Source of the DNA: CBCXVS01 sp965178525
GTDB lineage: Bacteria; Tectomicrobia; Entotheonellia; Entotheonellales; Entotheonellaceae
NCBI GenBank assembly: GCA_965178525.1
Contig: CBCXVS010000114.1
Span: 1 to 21,452 of the forward strand
Direction of reading: 5' to 3'
Length of the DNA stretch: 21,452 nt
Each line of letters begins with the position of its first letter. The first letter of the stretch is position 1. Of this stretch, positions 6,756 through 14,323 are shown in pieces. The notes under the pieces are model-generated. The model was not told where the DNA came from and made no database searches. It was given only the letters and a program-made list of their open reading frames with translations. The position numbers and the translations under genes were made by a program.

Positions 6756-7184
6756 ATGAGTGGCGTACAAATCGTCTTCGACCACGTACACGTCATCTGC
6801 AAGGACCCGGACGCCGCCGCACAATGGTATGCGGACATGTTAGGAGGCACGATCACACGGCGGGCTGAGGTCCGGGGCGCGCCCCAGATTGCGGTGCAAT
6901 TTGAGGGCGCTACGATCTTAGTCCGAGGTCAGAGACCCGGCGAGCAGCCAGGGGACAAGAACGCCTTGCAATCGTTTGATAATTTTGTGAGCCACGACCA
7001 ATGGGGCACGGATCATTTTGGCTTTAAGGTCATCGGTGACATGACGGATTTTTGCAACGCGATCAAGGCAAAAGGGGGTGAATTTTCGGTGGAACCTTAC
7101 GAATTTACACCCGGTACACGCATTGCCTATCTTGCCGGCCCTGATGGTGTGAGTATCGAACTCGTCGAGCGCAAAGCCTCATAA
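6756..7184 (+). CDS. VOC (glyoxalase/bleomycin resistance/dioxygenase) family protein
   Basis: A 142-residue vicinal-oxygen-chelate protein with the paired beta-alpha-beta-beta-beta modules of the family. It shows FDHVHVICKDPDAAAQWYAD at the start (metal His at 10), a central TDHFGFKV with the second His, and the closing acidic ligand in GVSIELVE. VOC proteins bind a divalent metal and act as isomerases, ring-cleaving dioxygenases or binding proteins; which applies here cannot be told. ATG 6756 is chosen because AGGAGG lies 8 nt before it; an in-frame start 45 nt upstream has no such site. It probably shares a transcript with the cupin. Confidence 0.8.
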   Translation: MSGVQIVFDHVHVICKDPDAAAQWYADMLGGTITRRAEVRGAPQIAVQFEGATILVRGQRPGEQPGDKNALQSFDNFVSHDQWGTDHFGFKVIGDMTDFCNAIKAKGGEFSVEPYEFTPGTRIAYLAGPDGVSIELVERKAS

Positions 7185-7206
7185 GAGGCCGGTTCGCATT
7201 GGCGCC

Positions 7207-7228
7207 GCCTGGCAAACCAGCGCCAGGC
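7207..7228. terminator. Hairpin between convergent VOC and SDR genes
   Basis: GCCTGGC (7207-7213) and GCCAGGC (7222-7228) form a perfect 7-bp stem with an 8-nt loop in the 47-bp gap between two convergent genes. There is no T-run on either side, so it is only a possible bidirectional or Rho-assisted terminator. Confidence 0.35.
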
Positions 7229-7231
7229 CGC

Positions 7232-8029
7232 TCACGCGGTCTGAATGCTCACCCCGCCATCAACCGCCCAAGTCTGTCCCGTAACGTAGGCTGCCGCAGG
7301 AGAGGCCAGGAACACCGTCAGGTAGCCCACCTCCTTCAGGCGTCCCACCCGTCCCAGGGGAACGGTCTTCGCGGCGGTCTCCTCTCGCGCCTGATAGGCC
7401 CCTGCCGACATTTGCTCGGGGTCGGGAAAGGAGCCTGGCGCCACGGCGTTGACGCGGACGCCGAAGGGCGCCCACTCCTGCGCCAAGGATTCGGTAAACC
7501 GCATGACCCCGGCCTTGGACGCGTCGTAAGCGGCCGACCCGGCTCGGCCCCGGAACGAGGCCCAGCCCGAGATGTTAATGACGGAGCCCTGACGTCGCGC
7601 GAGCAAGTGGGGACCGAGTGCGCGGCAACCCTGAAAGGCTTCGGTCAAGTTGATGTCCACAATAAAGCGCCATTCATCCTCGGTCATGCCCTCGGTATCG
7701 GTCCCTGGCAATTGCACGACCGGCTTGCGGATGGCGTCGCCCACACAGGTGATCAGGGTGTCCAGATGGCCGAACCCCTCGAGCACTTGCTGCGCCACCC
7801 GGTCCATGTCGGCACTCTTGGTGGCGTCGCCAGTGAGGGCCAAGGCGTCGCGGCCCAGGGCGCGTACTTCCTCGGCCACTTGGTTAACGCCAGTTGGCGT
7901 CAGGGCGCTGACCGCCACATCGGCGCCGGCCTCGGCAAAGGCCAGGGCAATCCCCTTACCAATGCCGCGTCCACCGCCTACGATGAGAACTGTCTGCCCG
8001 GTGATGTTGAACTCGGGGATACTCATCAT
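7232..8029 (-). CDS. Short-chain dehydrogenase/reductase (SDR)
   Basis: An intact classical SDR of about 265 residues. It has the cofactor motif GGGRGIG (residues 18-24), the structural Asn in DINLTEAF, the catalytic Ser in INISGWASFRG, and Tyr/Lys in YDASK. The C-terminal SDR signature runs from VRVNAVAPGSF to TGQTWAVDGG. It oxidises an alcohol or reduces a carbonyl with NAD(P)(H); the substrate is not deducible. The typical NNAG is replaced by TCVGD, a mild deviation. The start is ATG 8029 or the adjacent ATG 8026, both behind AAGGA; an upstream TTG at 8047 is unlikely. It is divergent from the amidohydrolase gene and shares its promoter region. Confidence 0.88.
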   Translation of the reverse strand: MMSIPEFNITGQTVLIVGGGRGIGKGIALAFAEAGADVAVSALTPTGVNQVAEEVRALGRDALALTGDATKSADMDRVAQQVLEGFGHLDTLITCVGDAIRKPVVQLPGTDTEGMTEDEWRFIVDINLTEAFQGCRALGPHLLARRQGSVINISGWASFRGRAGSAAYDASKAGVMRFTESLAQEWAPFGVRVNAVAPGSFPDPEQMSAGAYQAREETAAKTVPLGRVGRLKEVGYLTVFLASPAAAYVTGQTWAVDGGVSIQTA

Positions 8030-8080
8030 GTTCTTCCTTCTTACCAAAAAGCAGGCCAGGAAAGTGGGGGAAATGGGGGC

Positions 8081-8151
8081 AACCTACTCACCTCTGCCAA
8101 CTCTGTCAAGCCGGGGCATGCCTTGACAAGCTACCGACAATCGGATAGGTG
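8081..8151. promoter_or_regulatory. Divergent promoter pair built on an inverted repeat
   Basis: TGTCAAG (8104-8110) and CTTGACA (8122-8128) are a perfect inverted repeat with an 11-bp spacer. Each arm carries a consensus TTGACA -35 box pointing outward. At 17-bp spacing each is followed by a TAGGT-containing -10-like hexamer: TAGGTT at 8086-8081 for the minus-strand SDR, TAGGTG at 8146-8151 for the plus-strand amidohydrolase. The symmetry suggests that one regulator or polymerase competition could control both genes. The -10 matches are weak. Confidence 0.5.
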
Positions 8152-8323
8152 TGGCCGGTAGGCGTGAAACTCGCGGCAGCCCCACATGCGATGAACACCC
8201 ATCCGGTCCGATTCGTGGACGCCCGGAGTTCCGTCTGTTCGTAAGTGCGCCAAGAGGCACTTCATTCCGGCTTGACCTACCCTTCTGCCCTCGTGTCAAG
8301 CCCCTCAAGGAGAGATGTCAAGT

Positions 8324-9465
8324 ATGACTATGCAAGCTAGCACCCGAAAGATCGACGTCGATACCCACTTCTACCCGCCGATTGACTACAAAGCCCTGCG
8401 CGAGTATTTGCCCCGTGGCTTGGTTGCCCAAGCCCAGGACATGCTGGTGCGGGCCGCGGTGCGGGCGGCAGAGCCCGAGCAGGTGGCGGCGGAGACCAGC
8501 GGCGCAGCCCCGCCGGTCCGGCGCCAAGCGGATCCCCACTGCGACCCGGATGCCCGGGCCGCGGCCATGGCGCAGACGGGCTTCGATATGCAGGTGNNNN
8601 NNNNNNGCTCATCCCCGACGCGCTGTTCGCCAATCTCTACGGTGCCTCCCCGTCCGGCGGTGACCTGCCCCTCCCCATCCGCACGGCGCTGTGTAAGCTC
8701 TATAACGATGCCGTGGCCGACGCCGAGCGGCGCTATCCCGGCCATTTTATTGGCCCTGTCAACATTCCTTTCGACGACCTGGAGACCTCGGTCCTAGAAA
8801 CCCGGAGGGCGGTGCAGCAACTCGGCCTACGGGCCGTGCTGGTGCCCGGCAACTGGATGGGGCAAAATTTTGACGCCCTGGAACTCTATCCCTTCTGGGA
8901 TGCGCTGAACGAGCTGGACGTCACGGTGTTTGTGCACCACATCCCGCAAGGCTGCCGGGGCCGGACCACCATCGACCACCCGCCCCGCTATCCGATGATT
9001 GGAATGGAGCGGATGCGCCGCCTGCACGTCGGGACCTACCTGGGATTTGGACTGGAGTACGCCCTGGCCTGCGCCGCGCTGACCCTGGGCGGCGTGCTGG
9101 ACGAGTTTCCCAACCTGCGCTTTTGTTTCTTTGAAGCTGGCGCTTCCTGGATGCCTTATGCCATGTACGGCGCTGATCGTTCCTTCGAGATCGAGCCCCA
9201 GTGCGCCCGCACCGCGACGCCTCCCAGCCAGTTGATCAAGAAGCACTGTCTGACCGCCGTCGAGCCGGCTGAGCCTCTGGAACAGTTGGTGGGAGCCATG
9301 GGGAGCGAGAATTTTTTCTTTGGCCCGGATTTCCCGCACCCCGAGTTCCAGCGTTATCACAACACCGCGGCCGCTATCCTCGACCGGCCAGGGCTCTCGC
9401 CGGAGGACAAGGACAATATCTTGGGAAATAATATCGCACGCTTCTTGAGGTTGGACGGTATGTGA
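8324..9465 (+). CDS. Amidohydrolase (ACMSD-like amidohydrolase_2 family), contains assembly gap
   Basis: A metal-dependent hydrolase or decarboxylase of the TIM-barrel amidohydrolase_2 family. The N-terminus (KIDVDTHFYPP) carries the first metal motif, with Asp where many members have His. After the N gap the protein continues with LIPDALFANLYGASPSG, FIGPVNIPFDD, the strand His in VFVHHIPQ, PNLRFCFFEAGASWMPY and the active-site Asp region FFGPDFPHPE. The family includes ACMSD and other aromatic-acid decarboxylases. The two halves are in different frames only because the gap is of nominal length. ATG 8324 gives an 11-nt spacing to AAGGAG; ATG 8315 would be too close. A Rieske oxygenase gene follows, which fits oxidative breakdown of an aromatic or cyclic compound (inference). 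Confidence 0.85.
8597..8606. other. Assembly gap (10 N)
   Basis: Ten N inside the amidohydrolase gene. Reading frames on the two sides differ, so the real gap length is unknown and not 10. Confidence 0.99.
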
Positions 9466-9571
9466 TATGCTGGACGCAAAGCTTATATGACCTCGCCAGA
9501 CTACCCGGTGGGGTCACCTATGGGGAAGCCCCATTGGAACGGCGGATAATCGCAGGATTGGAAGAGGTGTT

Positions 9572-10868
9572 ATGTCAACGACAAATCACGCCAGCTATCG
9601 TGCCGCCACACACAATGGATCGGCTTCTGAGAACGCACGCCAGCCAGCGGCCAGCGACCTCCGAGATCGTCTTCCCGAAACCGGTCTCCGTGAATACTGG
9701 TATCCCGCCATTGCCGCGCGCAAAGTGGGCAAACGCAAGCCGCGCGAACTCAAACTGCTCGATGCAGAACTGGTCTTATTCCGCGACAGAGAAGGCGAGG
9801 TGGCCGCTTTGCAAAACGCCTGTCCACATCGCGGTATGCCCTTAGCGCTGGGAGATTGCCATTTTGCCGGGACGGTCAGTTGCCCATATCACGGCTGGAC
9901 GTTTGACCACACCGGGGAATGTCTCGCAGTGCTCGGAGAGGGCCCCGATTCGGCGATTGCCGGCAAACGGGATGCGCGCGCGCGTCTATCCCACCCGAAC
10001 CCTCAAAGGCATCGTCTTCGTGTGGATGGGACAAGGCGAGCCCGCCCCGATTGAGGAAGATGTCCCGGAAGAGTTTTTCGACGATGCAGCGCTGGTATTA
10101 TCCAGCGAGACCCTCTGGCAGTGCAACTGGCGCCCTGCGGTTGAGAACATTTATGACGCGCATGTCTTCTACGTCCACCGCAATTCCGTGCAGTTTTGGC
10201 TGCTTCCGTACGATCTCTTCGTCAGGATGTCCCACATGGGGTCGAGGCGAGCCCGGCCAGTTTGCGTCAATAACCGCGCCTTGACCTATGCGCTCGAAGA
10301 TAATCCGGTGCGTGGCCGGATCGGCTTCACCGAAGGTCAGACCGCACAACCGGTCTATCAGGATAGCTACCCGAGTCTCGATGGCGCCAAGTGGCCGAAG
10401 CAGGCCTGGCGGGTGCGCTGGCATCGCCTCGTGTCCTGGTTCCGCCGCCCGCGCCACCGGCCGCCCCTGGCCAAAAGTGAAGAATGGACCGGCTTTCACC
10501 TGCCATGCACCTTTCGCGTCGATTACCGCACGTTTCTCTATTCACGGTGCACGGTTCCCATCGACCGTGAGCAATCACGAATGTTCTATTTTCACACCAC
10601 GCGGCCCGGCTCGTCCTGGCAGCGCTGGGTGGATACACTCGTGTTTTATCTCTGGCGCAACTGGCAGATGAATTACAACTTCTCGGGGCAGGATCGGCGC
10701 ATGATGGAAAAACAGCGTTATGACACCCCTGAAAAGCTGTCTGGCACTGACCTCTTCCCGTTGGAAACCCGGCGGCTCATGGTGAATCATGCGCGGGATT
10801 TCCAGTCGCCGCGCGAGGACGGAGTCGCTATGGCGCCTCCCACACGGACAAGCCAGGTGGCAAGTTAG
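9572..10868 (+). pseudogene. Rieske non-heme iron oxygenase, alpha-subunit type, frameshifted
   Basis: The N-terminal frame (ATG 9572, AGAGG upstream) encodes the Rieske [2Fe-2S] domain, with ligands C84/H86 in CPHRG and C104/H107 in CPYHGW. The spacing C-x-H-x17-C-x2-H is canonical. Near 9965-9975 the sense passes to another frame (GMRARVYPTRTLKGIVFVWM onward). That frame holds the catalytic domain with the mononuclear-iron motif ENIYDAHVFYVH and a C-terminal region to TAG 10868. The shift sits in GGCAAACGGGATGCG; one extra base or two missing bases explain it. The family uses electrons from a reductase to hydroxylate or demethylate aromatic or sterol-like substrates; no reductase gene is nearby. 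The iron motif reads D-x-H-x4-H, one residue shorter than the usual D-x2-H-x4-H. The gene lies 106 bp after the amidohydrolase, so the two are probably co-transcribed. Confidence 0.85.
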
Positions 10869-10894
10869 GGTCTACGGTATGTCGCTCCCAAATC

Positions 10895-10962
10895 AAGGAC
10901 ATCAAGTCGCCGTGTGGCTGTGGATTGAACCACAATAAGCAACACGTCGACTTGATGTCCTT
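10895..10962 (+). terminator. Long hairpin after the Rieske gene
   Basis: AAGGACATCAAGTCG (10895-10909) and CGACTTGATGTCCTT (10948-10962) are perfect 15-bp inverted arms. Inside, CGTGT pairs with ACACG and GTGG with CCAC around a 6-nt loop (ATTGAA), giving one long stem. It begins 26 nt after the Rieske stop and the 3' arm is followed by TCCTTC, so a terminator is likely. An unusually long stem with short internal bulges could also be a repeat or a processed RNA. Confidence 0.6.
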
Positions 10963-11179
10963 TCCTTCATGGCGGCAATTGGCCCTCTGAAACCCATTTA
11001 TCTTCTGCCGCAAGCGTGGTAGGATCCAGCCTACCATCATACCCGGTCACAGGCCGGACAGTGTGGCTCTCGGATGCGCTGCCCTGTTACCCAGGCCACA
11101 GAATTACAGTCTCTAGGGCGCCTTTCTTCGCGGGCGCCTGGATCACGAGCTTGCTATCTGGCCACAGGCCGAGGGGAGG

Positions 11180-11196
11180 CGACACCATCGGTGTCG
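11180..11196 (+). promoter_or_regulatory. Perfect stem-loop just before the LLM ribosome binding site
   Basis: CGACACC (11180-11186), ATC loop, GGTGTCG (11190-11196): a 7-bp perfect stem ending about 10 nt before the AAGGAGG site of the LLM gene. As DNA it is an operator-like palindrome. As RNA it could influence translation or stability of the leader. Confidence 0.4.
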
Positions 11197-11221
11197 GCCA
11201 ATCGTGGAAGGAGGTGCCTTG

Positions 11222-12283
11222 ATGCACATCGGATTGATGATGGAATGTGACTACCGCGAAGGCCAAACCCAGGAAGAGGCGTTCGACGACGCCTTTGCCA
11301 CCGCGGCAAACGCCGAGACGTGGGGTTTCGACGGGGTCTGGTTGGCTGAACGCCACTTTGCCCCGCCGGGAAGCGGGCGCGCCATTCCCTCGGTGGTGGC
11401 TTCACCTTTGATCTTTGCCACCGCCATCGCCGCCAAGACCACCCGCATCCGGGTCGGGACGGCTGTGTTGGTGCTGCCCCTGGGCCATCCCGTGCGGATG
11501 GCAGAAGAGGTGGCCACCCTGGACCACATCAGCCGCGGACGCCTGGAGTTGGGTATCGGTCGTAGCGGCTTCCCCTGGGCTTACGAGGGCTATGACATTC
11601 CCTACGCAGAGAGCCGGGAACGATTCCGAGAGTACTTTGACGTGATGCAGTTAGCGTGGACCGAAGAGCAGTTCTCCTACCAGGGTAAGCATTATCACTT
11701 CCAGGATGTGTGCCTGATTCCCAAGCCGTACCAAAAACCCCATCCACCCCTCCGGTACGCGGCGACCACCCGGGAGACCTTTTCGGCCATGGGACAGTTG
11801 GGGTTGCCCATTTTTGCGGGTCTGGGAGGGGTGTCTGTAGCAGAACTGGCGCCAGCGATCTCCGAGTACCGCGATGCCTGGCAGGAGGCGGGTCATCCGG
11901 GTGACGGCGATGTGTTGCTGCGCGTTGGCATCTACGTGGCGGAGGATCAGGACCTGGCGACCTCCGAGCCTCGGGACAGTACCATGCGCTATTATGATCG
12001 CATCCGGCAAGGCCTGCTTCAGACGTCCGGTTCCTTCGGTGGCGAACTGCGGGCGCAGCGGGCGCAGCGGCTGGCCCATATGACTTACGAGGACGCCCTG
12101 CAGGATCGTTTGGTCTATGGGACGCCGGACGCGGTGGTCAAGCGCCTGGGCGAGCTGTGGCAGGAGCTGGGCTTGTCGGGTGTGCTCATGGAGCCGAACG
12201 TGGGGGGCCTCATGGCGCCGGACCGCCTTGATCGCTCCATTCGCCTCTTCGGCCAAGAAGTGGCGCCCCGGCTCGTCGCCTGA
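11222..12283 (+). CDS. Luciferase-like monooxygenase (LLM class flavin-dependent oxidoreductase)
   Basis: A 353-residue TIM-barrel flavin enzyme of the bacterial luciferase superfamily. Visible blocks are WGFDGVWLAERHFAP (about 33-48), TTRIRVGTAVLVLPLGHPVR, the family block MAEEVATLDHISRGRLELGIGRSG, and PHPPLRYAATT. Such enzymes use FMNH2 or F420 and oxygen to oxidise or desulfurise small organics; cofactor and substrate cannot be told. ATG 11222 follows AAGGAGG with good spacing and is preferred to GTG 11204. The next gene (VOC) starts 19 nt after the stop, so they form an operon. This LLM is clearly different in sequence from the second LLM at 14320-15483. Confidence 0.88.
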   Translation: MHIGLMMECDYREGQTQEEAFDDAFATAANAETWGFDGVWLAERHFAPPGSGRAIPSVVASPLIFATAIAAKTTRIRVGTAVLVLPLGHPVRMAEEVATLDHISRGRLELGIGRSGFPWAYEGYDIPYAESRERFREYFDVMQLAWTEEQFSYQGKHYHFQDVCLIPKPYQKPHPPLRYAATTRETFSAMGQLGLPIFAGLGGVSVAELAPAISEYRDAWQEAGHPGDGDVLLRVGIYVAEDQDLATSEPRDSTMRYYDRIRQGLLQTSGSFGGELRAQRAQRLAHMTYEDALQDRLVYGTPDAVVKRLGELWQELGLSGVLMEPNVGGLMAPDRLDRSIRLFGQEVAPRLVA

Positions 12284-12302
12284 TCAGCTAGAGGAGAATA
12301 TG

Positions 12303-12701
12303 ATGCAAACTGTGGGATTGGACCACTTGGTCATCAACACCCAAGACGTCGAGCAGTCGGTCACGTTCTATCGTGACGTTTTGGGCATGGAGATATTGCG
12401 GCTGCATGAATTCCGCGAGGGCAAGGTGGGTTTCGTCTCGGCGCGGGTTTCCCCCGAGATCATCATCGACATCCGGCCCAGCGCCTCCGGGGAGGCGGTG
12501 ACACCAAACATGGATCATTTTTGCCTGGTGCTTGGGCCGACGGACATGCACCAGCTCCATACTGAATTGAAGGCCAAGGGCGTGAGGGTCGAGGACGAAG
12601 TCCGGCCTGCGTGGGGGGCGCAGGGCTATGGGCAGCAGTTTAAATTATTGGATCCGGAGGGGAACAAGATCGAGCTGAGGTGTTACACAACGCCTCGTTA
12701 A
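12303..12701 (+). CDS. VOC family protein (glyoxalase/extradiol dioxygenase-like)
   Basis: A 132-residue vicinal-oxygen-chelate protein. It begins GLDHLVINTQDVEQSVTFYR with metal His at 7-8, has MDHFCLVL with the second His in the middle, and ends FKLLDPEGNKIELRCY with the acidic ligand. It has the shape of a single-chain glyoxalase or dioxygenase monomer that dimerises to form the metal site. Two tandem ATGs (12300, 12303) follow GAGGAG; the second has the better spacing. It is co-transcribed with the LLM (19-nt gap). A MITE-like repeat begins 9 nt after the stop. Confidence 0.83.
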   Translation: MQTVGLDHLVINTQDVEQSVTFYRDVLGMEILRLHEFREGKVGFVSARVSPEIIIDIRPSASGEAVTPNMDHFCLVLGPTDMHQLHTELKAKGVRVEDEVRPAWGAQGYGQQFKLLDPEGNKIELRCYTTPR

Positions 12702-12709
12702 ACATGGGA

Positions 12710-12785
12710 TTAAGTTCCTGGACAAAATTAGCTACATCGTTTTTTCAGAGGAAAAATATGAATTTAATTCTGTTCGGGCACTTAC
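12710..12785 (+). repeat. MITE-like repeat, copy 2
   Basis: The same element as at 6154, more diverged: it begins TTAAGTTCCTGGACA, has the core TTTCAGAGGAAAAATATGAA and ends GTTCGGGCACTTA. It fills most of the gap between the VOC stop (12701) and the GlcG-like gene (12813), in the same orientation as copy 1. Confidence 0.75.
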
Positions 12786-12812
12786 CACACAACGAACCAA
12801 GGAGGTCATCAC

Positions 12813-13202
12813 ATGGCACTGACTCTGGCCGAAGCAAATCGGATGGTTCAAGCCGCTATCGGCAAGGCGGAAGATCTGAATGTCAAGTTGAGCGTAGCCG
12901 TGTGCGACGCTGGGGGGAATCTCCTGGCGTTTAATCGTATGGCAGGAGCCAGCGCCGTGAGCGCGACCGTTGCCCAAGGAAAGGCGGCAGCCTCATCCGG
13001 TTTTGGACGGCCTAGTGGCGCGTTGGCGGCGGACTCTCCCGTGATCCAGTCCATCATCGCCACCATGGGAGGGCGCATGCTGCCGGCCCAGGGCGCCGTG
13101 CCCATCTACAAGAACGATGAACTTGTGGGGGCCATCGGCGGCAGTGGCGCGACGGCTCAGCAGGATGAGGAATGTGCCCAAGCTGGACTGGCCGCGCTCT
13201 AG
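12813..13202 (+). CDS. GlcG/HbpS family protein (DUF336)
   Basis: A 129-residue protein of the GlcG/HbpS fold. It shows LTLAEANRMVQAAIGKAED, then KLSVAVCDAGGNLLAFNRM, a central alanine-rich segment, and a glycine-rich end GAVPIYKNDELVGAIGGSGA, all characteristic. Family members include the haem-binding HbpS and small proteins of glycolate or diol operons; a binding or accessory role is more likely than catalysis. AAGGAGG lies 8 nt before ATG 12813. Its TAG stop shares the palindrome CTAG with the stop of the convergent deacetylase gene, so the two genes end on the same four bases with no terminator between them. Confidence 0.82.
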   Translation: MALTLAEANRMVQAAIGKAEDLNVKLSVAVCDAGGNLLAFNRMAGASAVSATVAQGKAAASSGFGRPSGALAADSPVIQSIIATMGGRMLPAQGAVPIYKNDELVGAIGGSGATAQQDEECAQAGLAAL

Positions 13203-14119
13203 TCCAGCTTCAAATTTGATTTGATGGATATCTCTTCCCCGTAGTGCTCCAACCACCACCGAGCAATGTCGATGCGCCGGGCAAACCACACGCCCGGCAG
13301 ACCTTTGGCATACTTGATGAACCGGTCCAGGGCCGCAGCCCGGGCCGGGCGGCCGGCGATGCGCAGGTGCAGACCCACGGACATCATCACGGGATTGCGG
13401 GCGCCCTCCCGGTAGAGCTGGTCGAACGTCTCCTGCATATACTCGAAAAACTGATTGGGGGTGACAAAGCCGGGCGTCGTCCAGAACTTGAAGTCGTTCA
13501 CGTCCAGCGTGTAGGGAATGACCAGATGCTTCGTACCGGCGACCGTGACGAAGTAAGGCAGGTCGTCATTGTACGCGTCGGAGTCGTAGAGGAAGCCGCC
13601 CTCTTCCACGAGTAAGCGGCGCGTATTGACACTGGGGCCGTAGCGGCAGTACCAGCCCAATGGCCGCTGGCCCGTCGTGCGCTCTAGAGAGGCAATCGCC
13701 TGCTTGATGGCGTGCCGCTCCTGCTCCAGGTCCAGCCGAAAGTGCTCCTCCCAGCGGTTGCCGTGGGAGCACACCTCGTGGCCGGCCTGGGTAATTTCTT
13801 GCGCTGCCTCCGGATTCTTCTCCAGGGCTTGGGCGCAGGCGTAAAACGTCGCCTTCACATCGTTTTCTTGGAAAATGTGCATCAGCCGCCAGAAGCCCAC
13901 CCGGCTGCCGTATTCGTATATCGACTCCACTGCCAGGTCTCGGATGGGACCCGGCGGGTAAGGGATTTCGTTGACGCTCTCAGAGACGCCATCGCCGTCG
14001 GGGAAGGACTGCTCCGAGCCTTCTTCGTAGTTCACGACTAACGAAACGGCGATGCGGGCGTCGTGAGGCCACACTACCCTGGGTGGGCTTTTGCCGTATC
14101 CGATTAAATCTCGCTCCAT
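13199..14119 (-). CDS. Polysaccharide deacetylase-fold protein, PuuE/allantoinase-like
   Basis: A 306-residue NodB-fold hydrolase of the PuuE-like branch. It has SLVVNYEEGSEQSF (about 26-39), VESIYEYGSRVGFWRL, ATFYACAQALEKNPE, the metal/catalytic His block GHEVCSHGNRW (113-123), GWYCRYGPSVNTRRL, GGFLYDSDAYNDDLPYF and MMSVGLHLRIAGRPAR. The PuuE group includes cofactor-free allantoinases; relatives act on other amides, so the allantoin assignment is uncertain. ATG 14119 is chosen (AAAAGGA upstream). A longer ORF reaching 14227 reads through a MITE-like repeat and its extra 36 residues are not protein-like. It is convergent with the GlcG-like gene. Its promoter must lie within or beyond the repeat at 14130-14205. 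Confidence 0.85.
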   Translation of the reverse strand: MERDLIGYGKSPPRVVWPHDARIAVSLVVNYEEGSEQSFPDGDGVSESVNEIPYPPGPIRDLAVESIYEYGSRVGFWRLMHIFQENDVKATFYACAQALEKNPEAAQEITQAGHEVCSHGNRWEEHFRLDLEQERHAIKQAIASLERTTGQRPLGWYCRYGPSVNTRRLLVEEGGFLYDSDAYNDDLPYFVTVAGTKHLVIPYTLDVNDFKFWTTPGFVTPNQFFEYMQETFDQLYREGARNPVMMSVGLHLRIAGRPARAAALDRFIKYAKGLPGVWFARRIDIARWWLEHYGEEISIKSNLKLD

Positions 14120-14129
14120 GCCAGTCCTT

Positions 14130-14205
14130 TTCAGTGCCTGGGCATCATGACGTTGATAGATTTCTCCAGAGGAAAGATACCAATTTAGTTTTGCCTCAGT
14201 ACTCA
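14130..14205 (+). repeat. MITE-like repeat, copy 3 (diverged)
   Basis: Aligns along its length with copy 4, with the core ATTTCTCCAGAGGAAAGATA preserved; the ends are decayed to TTCAGTGCCTGGGCA and CAGTACTCA. It abuts the ribosome binding site of the minus-strand deacetylase gene (start 14119), so it forms that gene's 5' leader or promoter region. Confidence 0.65.
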
Positions 14206-14246
14206 TCCAAGGTGTAATCGCAGTCACGCCCTAAAAAAACCGGAGT

Positions 14247-14323
14247 TTAAGTACCTGGACAGAATTACCTTTATACATTTCTCCAGAGGAAAAATATAAA
14301 TTTAATTTTGTTTCGATACTTAC
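14247..14323 (+). repeat. MITE-like repeat, copy 4
   Basis: Begins TTAAGTACCTGGACA and ends TTTCGATACTTAC, with the core CATTTCTCCAGAGGAAAAAT. It is in the same orientation as the other copies and 41 bp from copy 3. Its terminal TTA (14320-14322) is the TAA stop codon of the minus-strand LLM gene. Confidence 0.8.

Larger units (their letters stand above)
10869..11221. other. Intergenic region upstream of the LLM/VOC operon
   Basis: No gene seen. Besides the long hairpin it holds TGGTAGG...CCTACCA (11017-11023 with 11030-11036) and two GGCGCC palindromes near 11120-11145. A promoter for the LLM operon should lie here but no clear -35/-10 pair stands out. Confidence 0.6.

Noticed and set aside
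7199..8161. 320-codon forward ORF opposite the SDR
   Set aside because: It is antisense to a well-formed SDR gene, has no family features, and the SDR strand carries all conserved motifs.
14120..14227. 36-residue N-terminal extension of the deacetylase
   Set aside because: It translates a diverged MITE-like repeat, while ATG 14119 has a proper ribosome site and fits the family's length.
14130..14323. Two adjacent similar repeats as a possible CRISPR fragment
   Set aside because: The units are ~76 bp with inverted ends, only two are adjacent, copies recur at distant sites, and no spacer pattern or cas gene exists.
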